Of a DNA stretch of 45,994 nucleotides, positions 1-8,470 are shown in pieces. Each line of letters opens with the position of its first letter. Within the stretch, counting starts at the first letter, position 1. The DNA lies in NCBI GenBank assembly GCA_014654035.1, contig JACWDQ010000009.1:1-45994 (forward strand), written 5' to 3'. A program made the position numbers and the translations under genes. The DNA comes from Pelagibacterales bacterium SAG-MED19. Lineage in GTDB: Bacteria; Pseudomonadota; Alphaproteobacteria; Pelagibacterales; Pelagibacteraceae. Under the pieces are notes generated by a model. The model saw only the letters and a list, made by a program, of their open reading frames with translations, had not been told where the DNA came from and ran no database searches.

Positions 1-1202
1 TAAACTCGATTGCATCCATAGTACCCATAGGTGCTATGATTCTTCTTAAAACATTCATTTTTTTGAAGATCATTTTTATCAAACAACAGTTCTTCTCTTC
101 TAGTTCCTGATTTAGTTATATCTATCGCTGGATAAATTCTTTTATCTGCGATTTTTCTATCAAGAACAGTTTCGCTATTTCCTGTGCCTTTAAATTCCTC
201 AAAAATTACTTCGTCCATTCTACTTCCAGTGTCAATTAAAGCTGTTGATATAATAGTTAACGATCCACCTTCTTCGATGTTTCTTGCAGCTCCAAAAAAT
301 CTTTTGGGTCTTTGAAGTGCATTTGCGTCCACACCCCCTGTTAGGACTTTACCTGAACTTGGAATTACAGCATTATATGCTCTTCCCAATCTAGTAATCG
401 AATCTAACAATATAACTACATCTTTTTTATGCTCGGTTAATCTTTTTGCTTTTTCTATGACCATCTCTGCAACAGCTACATGACGTTGGGCAGGTTCATC
501 AAATGTAGAGCTTATAACCTCACCTTTTACAGTCCTTTGCATATCAGTAACCTCCTCAGGACGCTCATCGATCAACAAAACTATTAAATAACATTCTGGA
601 TAGTTTTTTGCTATCGAGTTAGCAATGCTTTGTAATATCATTGTTTTTCCCGCTTTAGGCGGAGATATAATAATTGATCTTTGCCCTTTACCAATGGGGC
701 TTACGAGATCTATCAACCTTGCTGTTAAATCTGGTTTTTTTTCAGTTTTAGTAACTTCAACTTCCATTACTAACTGTTTGTCTGGATAAAGGGGTGTTAA
801 GTTATCAAACGCAATTTTGTGTCTAGATTTCTCTGGTTCTTCAAAGTTAATTTTACTTACTTGTAGTAATGCAAAATATCGCTCACCGTCCTTTGGAGCT
901 CTTACTGGACCTTCAACTGTATCTCCTGTTCTCAAACCAAATTTTCTTATTTGACTCGGGCTTACATAAATATCGTCTGGTCCTGGCAGATAATTAGATT
1001 CCATTGCTCTTAGGAAGCCAAAGCCATCTTGTAAAAGCTGTAATACTCCCGCACCTGTAATTTCTTCTTTCTCAGCAACTTTTTTTAAAATTGCAAAAAG
1101 AATTTCCTGCTTTCTTAAAGTGCTAGCATTTTCTATCCCAAGCTCTTCGGCTTGTGTAATAAGTTGTTCAGATGATTTAAGTTTTAATTCTTGAATGTTC
1201 AT
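1..1202 (-). CDS. rho: Transcription termination factor Rho, 3'-truncated by window edge and frameshifted near the end
   Basis: Hexameric RNA helicase that ends transcription at Rho-dependent sites. Translated by hand from ATG at 1202-1200. The RNA-binding cold-shock-like part is at about residues 58-105 ([22 protein letters not shown]). The P-loop PPKAGKTM is at 181-188, Walker [11 protein letters not shown] at 262-271, and the Q-loop region SSGKVLTGG near 282-290. Reading is intact to about residue 381 (DLQK). It then needs a one-base shift in the T7 run at 58-64 to continue as [10 protein letters not shown] and MGTMDAIEF, the expected Rho C-terminus. Without the shift the frame stays open but does not look like Rho. 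The last roughly 20 residues lie outside the window. First gene of the left arm beside hemJ. Family call is certain; the frameshift is probably a sequence error. Confidence 0.96.
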   Translation of the reverse strand, partial: MNIQELKLKSSEQLITQAEELGIENASTLRKQEILFAILKKVAEKEEITGAGVLQLLQDGFGFLRAMESNYLPGPDDIYVSPSQIRKFGLRTGDTVEGPVRAPKDGERYFALLQVSKINFEEPEKSRHKIAFDNLTPLYPDKQLVMEVEVTKTEKKPDLTARLIDLVSPIGKGQRSIIISPPKAGKTMILQSIANSIAKNYPECYLIVLLIDERPEEVTDMQRTVKGEVISSTFDEPAQRHVAVAEMVIEKAKRLTEHKKDVVILLDSITRLGRAYNAVIPSSGKVLTGGVDANALQRPKRFFGAARNIEEGGSLTIISTALIDTGSRMDEVIFEEFKGTGNSETVLDRKIADKRIYPAIDITKSGTRREELLFDKNDLQKNECFKKNHSTYGYYGCNRV

Positions 1203-1210
1203 GATTTAAA

Positions 1211-1230
1211 ATTATTAAGGACTTAATAAT
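1211..1230. promoter_or_regulatory. Perfect inverted repeat in the rho leader
   Basis: ATTATTAAG and CTTAATAAT form a perfect 9-base inverted repeat with a 2-base spacer, ending 8 bases upstream of the rho start codon. It would lie in the rho 5' leader and overlap the ribosome-binding zone. It could be a weak hairpin or a protein site. It contains little GC, so chance in AT-rich DNA is a real possibility. Confidence 0.3.
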
Positions 1231-1266
1231 GGAGATAATATATATACTATTATAAATAATTCAACC

Positions 1267-1698
1267 CTAGATTGGCTTAAAAACTACTATAAAAACTATC
1301 AAAATTAAAAATAAAGTCGGTATTTCGTTAATATAACGATAAAATTTTGAGGTCTTTCTGTTCTGGTCCAATTTAAATCCATTAAGTAAGAATCCTAAAT
1401 AAAAATGGTAGGCTGTTAATAATATTACCAAAACTAATTTCAACTGAAGCCATAAGCTAGCTAATTGTTGAAAGCCTATTTCATGAATTAACACTAAGCC
1501 GAAAAACCAGCTTAATATCATGGCTGGTGTCATAATGTAATAATACAATTTTCTTTCCATTGTTTTAAATACATTTGAAATAATTTCGTTATTATTTTCA
1601 GAATGATAAACAAATATCCTCGGTAGGTATAAAAGACCCGCCATCCACGATACAACAGCTATCAAATGTAAACTTTTAAATAATAAATAAATATTCAC
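1267..1698 (-). CDS. hemJ: Protoporphyrinogen IX oxidase HemJ
   Basis: Membrane enzyme oxidising protoporphyrinogen IX to protoporphyrin IX, the step before ferrochelatase. The 143-residue length is normal for the family (formerly UPF0093). The N-terminal block KSLHLIAVVSWMAGLLYLPR is characteristic, with His11, and Lys87 lies in LQLKLVLV; these match the conserved His/Lys pair implicated in heme binding or catalysis. Four hydrophobic segments are visible (about 5-28, 57-75, 83-107, 126-141). It lies next to hemH and hemE on the same strand, which supports the call, and no hemG or hemY is seen nearby. Confidence 0.93.
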   Translation of the reverse strand: MNIYLLFKSLHLIAVVSWMAGLLYLPRIFVYHSENNNEIISNVFKTMERKLYYYIMTPAMILSWFFGLVLIHEIGFQQLASLWLQLKLVLVILLTAYHFYLGFLLNGFKLDQNRKTSKFYRYINEIPTLFLILIVFIVVFKPI

Positions 1699-1727
1699 GA
1701 TTTAAGCTTCAACATTTCTAATTAATA

Positions 1728-2840
1728 TTATCTTTTACTCATTACTTGTTGTGGCATTTTTTGATAAAATTCCTTATCAACTTGGTACTCTATATTTTCT
1801 TTATCTTGCGCCGAACCTTCTGCCTGTACAAAAGTATAATTTGCAAAATCTTTACACCAGTCTTTATTGGTATTAAGACATTTTACTGGATAAACATTCC
1901 CACCCCATTCTTTTGCTTCATTAACTAGTTCATGACCTAATTCATCAGTGGTTTCCAGACAGTCTGCGACAAAGCTTGGAGAATATATAGCAATTTCTTT
2001 TTTTCCATTTGAAATTAATTCTTTAACAACATCCTCTGTGTAGGGTGTTATCCATTCTTCAGACCCGAAACGACTTTGGAAACTCATCTTACATTGTTTT
2101 GGTCGAATATTTTTTAAATTATTAGTAATAAGGCAAAATGTTTCGTAACAATGCCTATAATAATCATCGCCCTTGTTCACTATTCTCCTTTTCTGCATCC
2201 CATGAAAAGTGATTACCAAACTATCAATTTTTTTTCCTTGTTTGGCAAGTTCGTTTAATTTTGAATCAACTTGTTTTACAGAATTGTCTATGAAAGCATG
2301 AGTCCTATGAAAATTAGTAATTACTTCAAATGTTGGTATTTTAACTCTTTTAGATAGCTCTTTTGCCAACGCATCAATGCCCGAAGCTATTGTGCTTTCC
2401 GAATATTGAGGAAACATTGGTATTACAAGAAGTTTCGTAGCCCCAATTCCTTTTTTTAAATCTTCTTCCCAACTATCATAAACATCATTTACATAGGGTG
2501 GTGATAAAAGAAACGCATGGTTTACCTCAACATAACCTTCGGGATCAATTTTTTTTAGTTCCTCACTTACGTTCCTTGTAAAATCCCTTGTGTTTGTTAT
2601 TAACGGAAAGCTTTCACCATCCCAAATTCTTGCATAAAGTTTTGCAGATTTTTTAGGTCTAAAAGGTAAAACGAAAAAATTTAATATTATTTTCCAAATC
2701 CAAGGATTTATATCAACCACTCTTGGATCGCCAAGAAAGGCTCGTAAATATTTTCTCAAGGCCTTTGTTGTTGGTTCTGATGGTGAACCAAGTTGAACAA
2801 ATACGACTTTAGTTTTTCTTTTTGGATGTTTATAATTCAT
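1728..2840 (-). CDS. hemH: Ferrochelatase
   Basis: Inserts Fe2+ into protoporphyrin IX to make protoheme. The 370-residue length is typical for proteobacteria. The N-terminus has VVFVQLGSPSEPT and the FLGDPRVVD block. The active-site His is in VITFHGMQKR (about residue 213), followed by the conserved QSRFGSEEW and the acidic SPSFVADCLETTDELG block (about 287-302). It starts 3 bases after the hemE stop, so it is almost certainly cotranscribed in the order hemE, hemH, hemJ. Several Cys are present, but I cannot confirm a [2Fe-2S] cluster from spacing alone. Confidence 0.97.
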   Translation of the reverse strand: MNYKHPKRKTKVVFVQLGSPSEPTTKALRKYLRAFLGDPRVVDINPWIWKIILNFFVLPFRPKKSAKLYARIWDGESFPLITNTRDFTRNVSEELKKIDPEGYVEVNHAFLLSPPYVNDVYDSWEEDLKKGIGATKLLVIPMFPQYSESTIASGIDALAKELSKRVKIPTFEVITNFHRTHAFIDNSVKQVDSKLNELAKQGKKIDSLVITFHGMQKRRIVNKGDDYYRHCYETFCLITNNLKNIRPKQCKMSFQSRFGSEEWITPYTEDVVKELISNGKKEIAIYSPSFVADCLETTDELGHELVNEAKEWGGNVYPVKCLNTNKDWCKDFANYTFVQAEGSAQDKENIEYQVDKEFYQKMPQQVMSKR

Positions 2841-2843
2841 ATT

Positions 2844-3845
2844 TTAATAATCTTTTACTAATTTTACCAAATAGTCCATCATATTTGGATCTGTTTCTGG
2901 GAGAACACCATGTCCTAAATTAAAAATATAAGGATGATCTTTAAATATATCCAAATATTTTTCCGCCTCTTTTTTAAGATTTTTCTTGTCTGTTAGTAAA
3001 ACTTTAGGATCCATACCACCCTGAACTGGTATTTTTATTTCCTTTAAAATCTGTTTTGGATTTACTTCATAATCTATACAAATAACATCTGGTTTAACTA
3101 TTTTACAATATTCACTATAATTCTTTATTCCTCTAGGAAAACAAATTACAGGCACATTTAAAGATTTTGTAAATTCCACTAAATTTAAGGTAGGTATATA
3201 AATATAGTTTGGTAGATCTCTTTCATTTAATAATCCAGCCCAACTATCAAAAATTTGTATTATTTCAGCTCCATTGTCTACTTGATTTTTAATATGTAAC
3301 TTTAAAAATTTTTCTAGAATTATCAAAATTCTATTTAATAAAAAATTATCTTTATAAAAATCCTTTTTTAAAGATTTTTTAGGAGACTGTCTATTTATCA
3401 TGTAAACTAACAGTGTCCATGGAGCCCCCACAAATCCTATTGTATTTTTACCATTTGTGAGATTATTTTTACTCACTGAATTTATTGCTTTATAAACTGG
3501 ATATATTTTTTTTACGAAATCAACTTCATCTATTTTTAAAATTTGATCTAAATTTAATTCTCCTAATATTGGTCCAAAATTTTTTTTAAATTCAACATGT
3601 TGATTTAATCCATAAGGAACCATTAATATGTCTGAAAAAATTATTGCTGCATCTAAATCAAATCTTTTAAGAGGCTGGAGTGTTATTTCAGATGATAAAC
3701 TCTCATTTAAACATAATTTAATAAAATCAGTATTTAATTTTCTAATTTCTCTGAATTCAGGAAGATATCTACCTGCTTGTCTCATTATCCATATTGGATT
3801 ATTTTTAGTTTGATGGTTAATTATTGTTTGTTCTATTAGAGTCAT
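2844..3845 (-). CDS. hemE: Uroporphyrinogen decarboxylase
   Basis: Decarboxylates the four acetate side chains of uroporphyrinogen III to give coproporphyrinogen III. The family signature PIWIMRQAGRYLPEFR begins at residue 17 and carries the substrate-binding Arg residues. The catalytic Asp region is AIIFSDILMVPYGL, and the second signature is GFVGAPWTLLVYM. The C-terminal GHGVLPETDP block is also present. Length 333 is normal. It is the first gene of the leftward heme operon and faces ppsR across the 282-base gap, the arrangement known at several alphaproteobacterial origins. Confidence 0.98.
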   Translation of the reverse strand: MTLIEQTIINHQTKNNPIWIMRQAGRYLPEFREIRKLNTDFIKLCLNESLSSEITLQPLKRFDLDAAIIFSDILMVPYGLNQHVEFKKNFGPILGELNLDQILKIDEVDFVKKIYPVYKAINSVSKNNLTNGKNTIGFVGAPWTLLVYMINRQSPKKSLKKDFYKDNFLLNRILIILEKFLKLHIKNQVDNGAEIIQIFDSWAGLLNERDLPNYIYIPTLNLVEFTKSLNVPVICFPRGIKNYSEYCKIVKPDVICIDYEVNPKQILKEIKIPVQGGMDPKVLLTDKKNLKKEAEKYLDIFKDHPYIFNLGHGVLPETDPNMMDYLVKLVKDY

Positions 3846-4127
3846 ATAAATAATTAAATATAATTGATTGTATTATTAGTATAGTTTGTGAATAACGAAG
3901 ATTAAATTTTGTAAACATTTTATAAACAATTTATTAACATTTAGAGCTTTAAATTTCTTAAATATATATGAAAAATTGTAGCTTTTTAGTAAAATCATGA
4001 AATGATAGAGAAATTTTATACAGATGTTTAATAATGTTAATAAAACTCTAGTTTTACAACATTAATTTTAAAATGTTAAAATATTCAAATATGATTTAAA
4101 TAATAAAAAGTTACTAACATTTAATAC
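3846..4127. other. oriC: Probable chromosomal replication origin (oriC)
   Basis: Largest gene-free stretch in the window and extremely AT-rich. It separates divergent hemE and ppsR, the location established for oriC in Caulobacter and Rickettsia (hemE next to the RP001/DUF299 gene). A full match to the DnaA box TTATNCACA lies on the minus strand at 3887-3895. Tandem near-boxes TTATAAACA (3920-3928) and TTATTAACA (3931-3939) differ at one base each, as does TTATACAGA at 4016-4024. TTAACATT recurs in both orientations. Flanking genes point outward, as expected for replication-oriented genes. Context is strong; the boxes alone would not be convincing in such AT-rich DNA. Confidence 0.72.
3934..4121. 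repeat. Dispersed TTAACATT motif copies inside the origin-like region
   Basis: TTAACATT occurs at 3934-3941, and its reverse complement AATGTTAA at 4033-4040 and 4072-4079. A one-base-shorter TAACATT is at 4115-4121, and a related ACAACATT at 4056-4063. The motif resembles a degenerate DnaA-box core or a lineage-specific initiator site. Low sequence complexity makes some recurrence expected by chance. Confidence 0.4.
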
Positions 4128-4952
4128 ATGAGCAATTTTTTTCAAATTTATCTAATTTCTGACTCAACAGGCGAAACATTAGATAGAATCTTTACTGCTA
4201 TAAAAGCTCAATTTAAAAATATAGACTATAAAATACACACATATTCTTTCACAAGAACAGAAAACCAAATATTTAAAATATTATCAGAGGCTGAAAAAAA
4301 TTCTAATTCGATCATATTATACTCAATAGTTGATAGTAATCTTGCAAAGTTTTTAGCAAACACCAGTGAAGATAAAAAAATTCCTTGCTTTGGAGTTTTA
4401 GGAGATTTAATTTTAAGTTTTTCAAAACTTCTAAATCAAAAAGCATCACATCAACCAAGTGGTCAATACGCTTTAAATGATGAATATTACAAAAGAATAG
4501 CCGCAATACAATTTACCATGAACCATGACGATGGAAATCTTGTAAAAGAACTTAACAAGTCAGATATAATCTTGCTAGGCGTAAGCAGAACCAGCAAAAC
4601 ACCAACCGCAATTTATTTGGCAAACAAAGGCTTTAAAACATCAAACATTCCATTAATTAATGCAAGTTCAATACCTAAAGCTTTAAAAGACAACCCTCAA
4701 ATGGCTTGCGTTGTAGGCCTTAATACAGAGGCAGAAAGACTTGTGGATATCAGAAAAAATAGAATGAATTCATTAAAAGAAACAGAAAACAAATCTTATA
4801 CTAATTTAGAAAATATAAAAAAAGAAGTTAATCACGCAAGAGAAACATTTAAAAAATACAAATGGCCTACAATAGATGTCACAAGAAAATCCGTTGAAGA
4901 AACTGCCGCATCAATAATTAAAATTTACGAAATTTACAAACAGAATGGTTGA
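4128..4952 (+). CDS. ppsR: Pyruvate phosphate dikinase / PEP synthetase regulatory protein (DUF299)
   Basis: Bifunctional Ser/Thr kinase and Pi-dependent phosphorylase that switches pyruvate phosphate dikinase or PEP synthetase off and on. The N-terminus has ISDSTGETLDR, and the kinase P-loop-like block is LLGVSRTSKTPTAIYLAN near residue 150, both diagnostic. The C-terminal block includes WPTIDVTRKSVEETAASI. Length 274 is normal. This is the RP001-type neighbour of oriC. No clear Shine-Dalgarno is visible upstream. Its end overlaps maf by 8 bases. The target dikinase is not in this window. Confidence 0.95.
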   Translation: MSNFFQIYLISDSTGETLDRIFTAIKAQFKNIDYKIHTYSFTRTENQIFKILSEAEKNSNSIILYSIVDSNLAKFLANTSEDKKIPCFGVLGDLILSFSKLLNQKASHQPSGQYALNDEYYKRIAAIQFTMNHDDGNLVKELNKSDIILLGVSRTSKTPTAIYLANKGFKTSNIPLINASSIPKALKDNPQMACVVGLNTEAERLVDIRKNRMNSLKETENKSYTNLENIKKEVNHARETFKKYKWPTIDVTRKSVEETAASIIKIYEIYKQNG

Positions 4953-5530
4953 AATAATTCTTGCATCTAAAAGTAAGGTAAGAAAAGAAATACTTGATAA
5001 AAACAATATCATTTCTTATGTGGAACCTTCTAATGTAGATGAGGAAATTATTAAAAAAAGTTTATTAAAAGAAAAAGCATTACCAGAAGTTATTTCAAAG
5101 AATTTAGCAGAATTAAAAGCAAATAAAGTAAGTCAAAAAAAAAACTGATTTTTTGGTTTTAGGAGCAGACAGCGTTATAGACCTTAATGGAGAGCTAATA
5201 TCAAAACCTGAGACGCGAGAAGAAGCTATAGAAATTTTAAAAAAACTTAATGGAAAAAAACACAATTTAATTAGTTCAGTTTGTATTTCAAAAAATGGCT
5301 CAATGATTTGGAATTATACCGATAAAGCAGAATTAACAATGAAAAACATGGATAATAAAGATCTTGAAACTTATCTATCAAAAATTTCTGATGAAGCATT
5401 ATATGCTTATAATGTGTATCAAATAGAGGGGGAGGGTAAAAATTTATTTTCTCAGATAAAGGGCGATGAAAATACAATTATGGGTTTACCAATTATGAAA
5501 ATAAAAGAATATCTAAAAAATTATAAATGA
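4945..5530 (+). CDS. maf: Maf-family nucleotide pyrophosphatase, frameshifted
   Basis: House-cleaning pyrophosphatase of the Maf/YhdE/YceF group, acting on noncanonical or free NTPs. The first frame (4945-5148) has the substrate loop ILASKSKVRKEIL. It stops just after an A10 run at 5135-5144. Removing one A joins it to VLGADSVIDLNGELISKP, the catalytic Asp block, and then YNVYQIEGEG and the C-terminal GLPI, giving 194 residues, the normal length. As written, the protein is split into 67- and 125-residue pieces with the active site divided. It sits between ppsR (8-base overlap) and aroE (ATGA overlap), as in other alphaproteobacteria. Sequencing error or poly(A) slippage is likelier than gene loss. 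Confidence 0.92.
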
Positions 5531-6360
5531 AAAAATATTTAGTCATCGGGAATCCTATTGATCATTCATTGTCGCCTAAACTGCATAATTATTGGTTTAA
5601 AGAAAATAATATCAATGCTGTTTATGAAAAAAAACAGATCGAAGAAAATGATATAGAGGGAATAATTTCAGAAATGAGAAATGGTAAAATAGAGGGTATT
5701 AATGTTACTGTGCCGTTTAAAAAATCAGTTATACCTTTTTTAGACAAGATAGAAATCCCAGAAGTAACTCAATCGGTAAATACAATTTACATACAAAAAA
5801 ATAGTATTACGGGTTCAAATAAAATAGTAGGTAGAAACACAGATATTCTAGGATTTAAATTTTCATTAGAACAAATTAAATATAGCGCAAAAGGAAAAAA
5901 AATTTTTATTTTAGGGGCCGGAGGTGTGACACCTTCAATTATTTATGCCTTAGAAGAAATGAAGCCTTCCACTATTATGTTGAGCAATAGAACTAAAGAA
6001 AAAGCTGAAAATTTAAAAAAATCATTTCCCCAATTAGAAATTGTAGATTGGGGAGATATAAAAAATTTTGATATGATTATAAATACTACAAGCTTGGGTC
6101 TTAAAGAAAATGAGAAAATACCAATAAATTATGATCAAATAGGATCAGGGAAGTTTTTTTATGATGTTATTTATAATCCTAGAAAAACGAATTTTCTTTT
6201 GGAGGCTGAAAAGCGCGGCCATCAGATTGAGAATGGAAAAATGATGTTTATTTATCAAGCACAAGCAGCCTTTAGTTTGTTTACAGTAGCTCCCGATATG
6301 TCGGATGGACTCTTACCATCAGTTAATAAAAAAGTTCTTCAATTATTGGAAAATGATTAG
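5527..6360 (+). CDS. aroE: Shikimate dehydrogenase (NADP+)
   Basis: Reduces 3-dehydroshikimate to shikimate for aromatic amino acids. The substrate loop VIGNPIDHSLSPKLHN is at residues 6-21. Catalytic Lys65 is in NVTVPFKK and Asp106 in GRNTDILGF. The NADP Rossmann loop ILGAGGVTPS starts at about 128. The C-terminal QAQAAFSLF helix is present. Length 277 is normal. The start overlaps the maf stop as ATGA, indicating translational coupling, and the end overlaps coaE by 8 bases. Confidence 0.96.
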   Translation: MKKYLVIGNPIDHSLSPKLHNYWFKENNINAVYEKKQIEENDIEGIISEMRNGKIEGINVTVPFKKSVIPFLDKIEIPEVTQSVNTIYIQKNSITGSNKIVGRNTDILGFKFSLEQIKYSAKGKKIFILGAGGVTPSIIYALEEMKPSTIMLSNRTKEKAENLKKSFPQLEIVDWGDIKNFDMIINTTSLGLKENEKIPINYDQIGSGKFFYDVIYNPRKTNFLLEAEKRGHQIENGKMMFIYQAQAAFSLFTVAPDMSDGLLPSVNKKVLQLLEND

Positions 6361-6925
6361 AATTGGAATTTTAGGAGACATAGGATCTGGTAAGAGTTAC
6401 GTAGCAAAGAAATTTGGACATCCAGTATTTGATGCTGATTTTGAAGTTAGTAAATTATATAAAAAAGATAAAAAAGTTTTTAAAAAGTTAAAAAAAATTT
6501 TACCAAACTATTTTAGTTCTTTCCCAATAAAAAAATATGAAATTTCTGATGCAATATTAAGTAATAAAAAAAATTTAAAAAGAATTATTCAAATAGTTCA
6601 CTTAGAAGTTAGAAAAAAATTGATTTCTTTTTTAAAAAAAAATAAAAATAAAAAGTTCATTATTTTAGATATTCCCCTTTTATTAGAAAACAAAATAAAT
6701 AATAAAAAAGATATTTTAATATTTATTAAGTCTAAGAAATCCGAAGTTACTAAAAGACTGAAAAAAAGGAAAAATTTTAATAAAGAATTAATCAAGAAAT
6801 TTAGAAATATTCAATTATCTCTTGATTACAAAAAGAAAAAATCACAATATGTTATTAAAAATGATTTTACTCAAAAAACAATATCAAAATATGTTAAAAA
6901 TATTTTAAACAGAATTGAAAAATGA
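6353..6925 (+). CDS. coaE: Dephospho-CoA kinase
   Basis: Phosphorylates dephospho-CoA, the last step of CoA synthesis. I chose ATG at 6353 because IRIGILGDIGSGKSYVAKKF then sits at the N-terminus with the P-loop at residues 8-15. An in-frame ATG at 6305 only adds a tail buried in aroE. The following DADFEVSKLY block matches the family's HxDAD region, and IILDIPLLLEN is the conserved lid-side block. At 190 residues it is slightly short but complete. It is very Lys-rich with long A-runs that nevertheless keep frame. Overlaps aroE by 8 bases and dnaQ by 4. Confidence 0.93.
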   Translation: MIRIGILGDIGSGKSYVAKKFGHPVFDADFEVSKLYKKDKKVFKKLKKILPNYFSSFPIKKYEISDAILSNKKNLKRIIQIVHLEVRKKLISFLKKNKNKKFIILDIPLLLENKINNKKDILIFIKSKKSEVTKRLKKRKNFNKELIKKFRNIQLSLDYKKKKSQYVIKNDFTQKTISKYVKNILNRIEK

Positions 6926-7587
6926 AGGAAATAATACTAGATACAGAAACAACAGGATTATCAGTAAAAGATGGGCACCGAGTAGTTGAAATTGGATGCA
7001 TAGAGCTTGATAATTTGATTTCTACAAAAAAAAAATTTCATTGTTATCTTAATCCTGAAAGAAAAGTTTCTGAAAAAGCTTTGGAAGTTCATGGGTATAC
7101 AGATGAATTCTTATCAACTCAAAAAAAATTTAGTGAAGTAGTTGATCAATTTTTAGATTTTATAGGAGATAAACAATTAGTTATTCATAATTCTGAATTT
7201 GACTTATCTCATTTAAATAATGAATTAAAAATACTTGGTAAAAAATCGATTAGTAATAAAGTTGTGGATACCTTAACTTTGGCTAGAGATAAGTTTCCAG
7301 GATCTTCAATAAGCTTAGATGCACTTTGTAAAAGATACAGAGTCGATAATTCAAAAAGAGATAAGCACACAGCGTTAATTGATTGTGAACTGCTATCCAA
7401 GGTTTATATTAATTTGATAGACCAAAAAGAACCAACTTTAAACTTCCAGGTACAAGATAAAGTAAAATCAGTTAATCCTGAAAAAAAGATTTTATATTTT
7501 AAAAAAGTTATAAAACCTTCTTCTAATGAAAAAGAAAAACATAACCATTATTTAAAAAATAATCTAAAAAAAAATTTTTTTAATTAA
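6922..7587 (+). CDS. dnaQ: DNA polymerase III epsilon subunit (3'-5' exonuclease)
   Basis: Proofreading subunit of the replicase. DEDDh exonuclease motifs are all visible: ExoI ILDTETTGL (Asp7, Glu9), ExoII HNSEFDLSHL (Asp94) and ExoIII HTALIDCELL (His149, Asp154). The C-terminal tail of about 55 residues is Lys-rich and should hold the alpha-subunit contact. Length 221 is typical of alphaproteobacteria. Start overlaps the coaE stop by 4 bases. The 3' end overlaps the convergent secB by 8 bases. Confidence 0.95.
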   Translation: MKEIILDTETTGLSVKDGHRVVEIGCIELDNLISTKKKFHCYLNPERKVSEKALEVHGYTDEFLSTQKKFSEVVDQFLDFIGDKQLVIHNSEFDLSHLNNELKILGKKSISNKVVDTLTLARDKFPGSSISLDALCKRYRVDNSKRDKHTALIDCELLSKVYINLIDQKEPTLNFQVQDKVKSVNPEKKILYFKKVIKPSSNEKEKHNHYLKNNLKKNFFN

Positions 7588-8008
7588 ATCTTTGATTATA
7601 AAGTTTTTCAAAATCGATCTTTTTTTCAAATTTAATTCCAGGATACCCAGAATTATGCAGTAAATTTATAAATGAAGTTTCTAGGTCTGGGTAAATTTCT
7701 TTTTGAACATCACAAAGAATAATTTTTTCTAAATCCTTTTTTTCTTTAATATTTTCATTTACTTTAATTATTGTCGCAAAAACTATTTCAAAATAAGATT
7801 TTTTACTATTTTCATCCTTATCCTCAAATTTCAGCGTTGTATTAATTTCGATAAGTTTATTTTTTAGAGCTTTTGAAGTGATATCTATATTAAGTTGATA
7901 TTTTGAAATGTATTCTTTCACAAATAAATAAGTTTCTACGTCGGGTGTTTCACTAGACATATCTTTTATATATTTTCCTAGAATTTTATAATTTTCGTTC
8001 ATTGTCAT
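7580..8008 (-). CDS. secB: Protein-export chaperone SecB
   Basis: Tetrameric chaperone that keeps secretory preproteins unfolded and hands them to SecA. Length 142 fits. Family-like features are the early YIKDMSSETPD block, the beta-rich middle (INTTLKFEDKDENSKKSYFEIVF, quoted in part: TTLKFEDK and YFEIVF), and the C-terminal half with a conserved-position LLHNSGYPGI. The sequence is divergent, so the call also rests on position: secB next to dnaQ is conserved near alphaproteobacterial origins. ATG at 8008 or at 8002 could be the start. Overlaps fxsA by 23 bases and dnaQ (convergent) by 8. Confidence 0.85.
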   Translation of the reverse strand: MTMNENYKILGKYIKDMSSETPDVETYLFVKEYISKYQLNIDITSKALKNKLIEINTTLKFEDKDENSKKSYFEIVFATIIKVNENIKEKKDLEKIILCDVQKEIYPDLETSFINLLHNSGYPGIKFEKKIDFEKLYNQRFN

Positions 8009-8411
8009 CTTCTATATCTTCAAATTCTCCATCTATATATGGTTTAGTTGGTGGCGTCTTTTTTTTTAATTTATTAGAAAATTTTGCAAAAATTAATTTT
8101 CTTGTAAGTGGAAAAATAATTAGGAAACCTAAAAAATCAGTTGCAAAACCAGGTATTATTAATAACAAAGCAGCAACCGCAATCGCGGCACCTGATATAA
8201 TTTCATAAGCTGGCAATTCATTTTTTACCAATTGTGAAAAACCAGATTTAAGTGTGTTCAGACCTTCGTATCTTGCATAAAATACTCCAATAATGGCTGT
8301 AATAAATATTAGAGAAATAGTGTTAAATGCACCAATCTGTGAGCCTATCTTTATAAAAAGATATATTTCAATAATTGGAACTAAAATAATAGTTAGTAAT
8401 AGTGTGTTCAT
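7986..8411 (-). CDS. fxsA: FxsA-family membrane protein
   Basis: Small inner-membrane protein of the FxsA family, named for suppression of F-plasmid exclusion of phage T7; the normal role is unclear. Signature features are the N-terminal PIIEIYLFIKIGSQIG, the AIIGVFYARYEG block and LLIIPGFATDFLGFLIIFP. Three to four hydrophobic helices are followed by a basic-then-acidic cytoplasmic tail. Length 141 is typical. Divergent from timA-like and probably cotranscribed with secB. Confidence 0.92.
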   Translation of the reverse strand: MNTLLLTIILVPIIEIYLFIKIGSQIGAFNTISLIFITAIIGVFYARYEGLNTLKSGFSQLVKNELPAYEIISGAAIAVAALLLIIPGFATDFLGFLIIFPLTRKLIFAKFSNKLKKKTPPTKPYIDGEFEDIEDDNERKL

Positions 8412-8470
8412 TTGTCTTTAATGTAATTGCTAGTTGAAATTAATCAACATAGTAATTAAGTTAAGTTTAT

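Noticed and set aside
6305-6352. Longer N-terminus for coaE
   Set aside because: The added 16 residues overlap aroE coding sequence and precede the normal P-loop start; ATG at 6353 fits the family.
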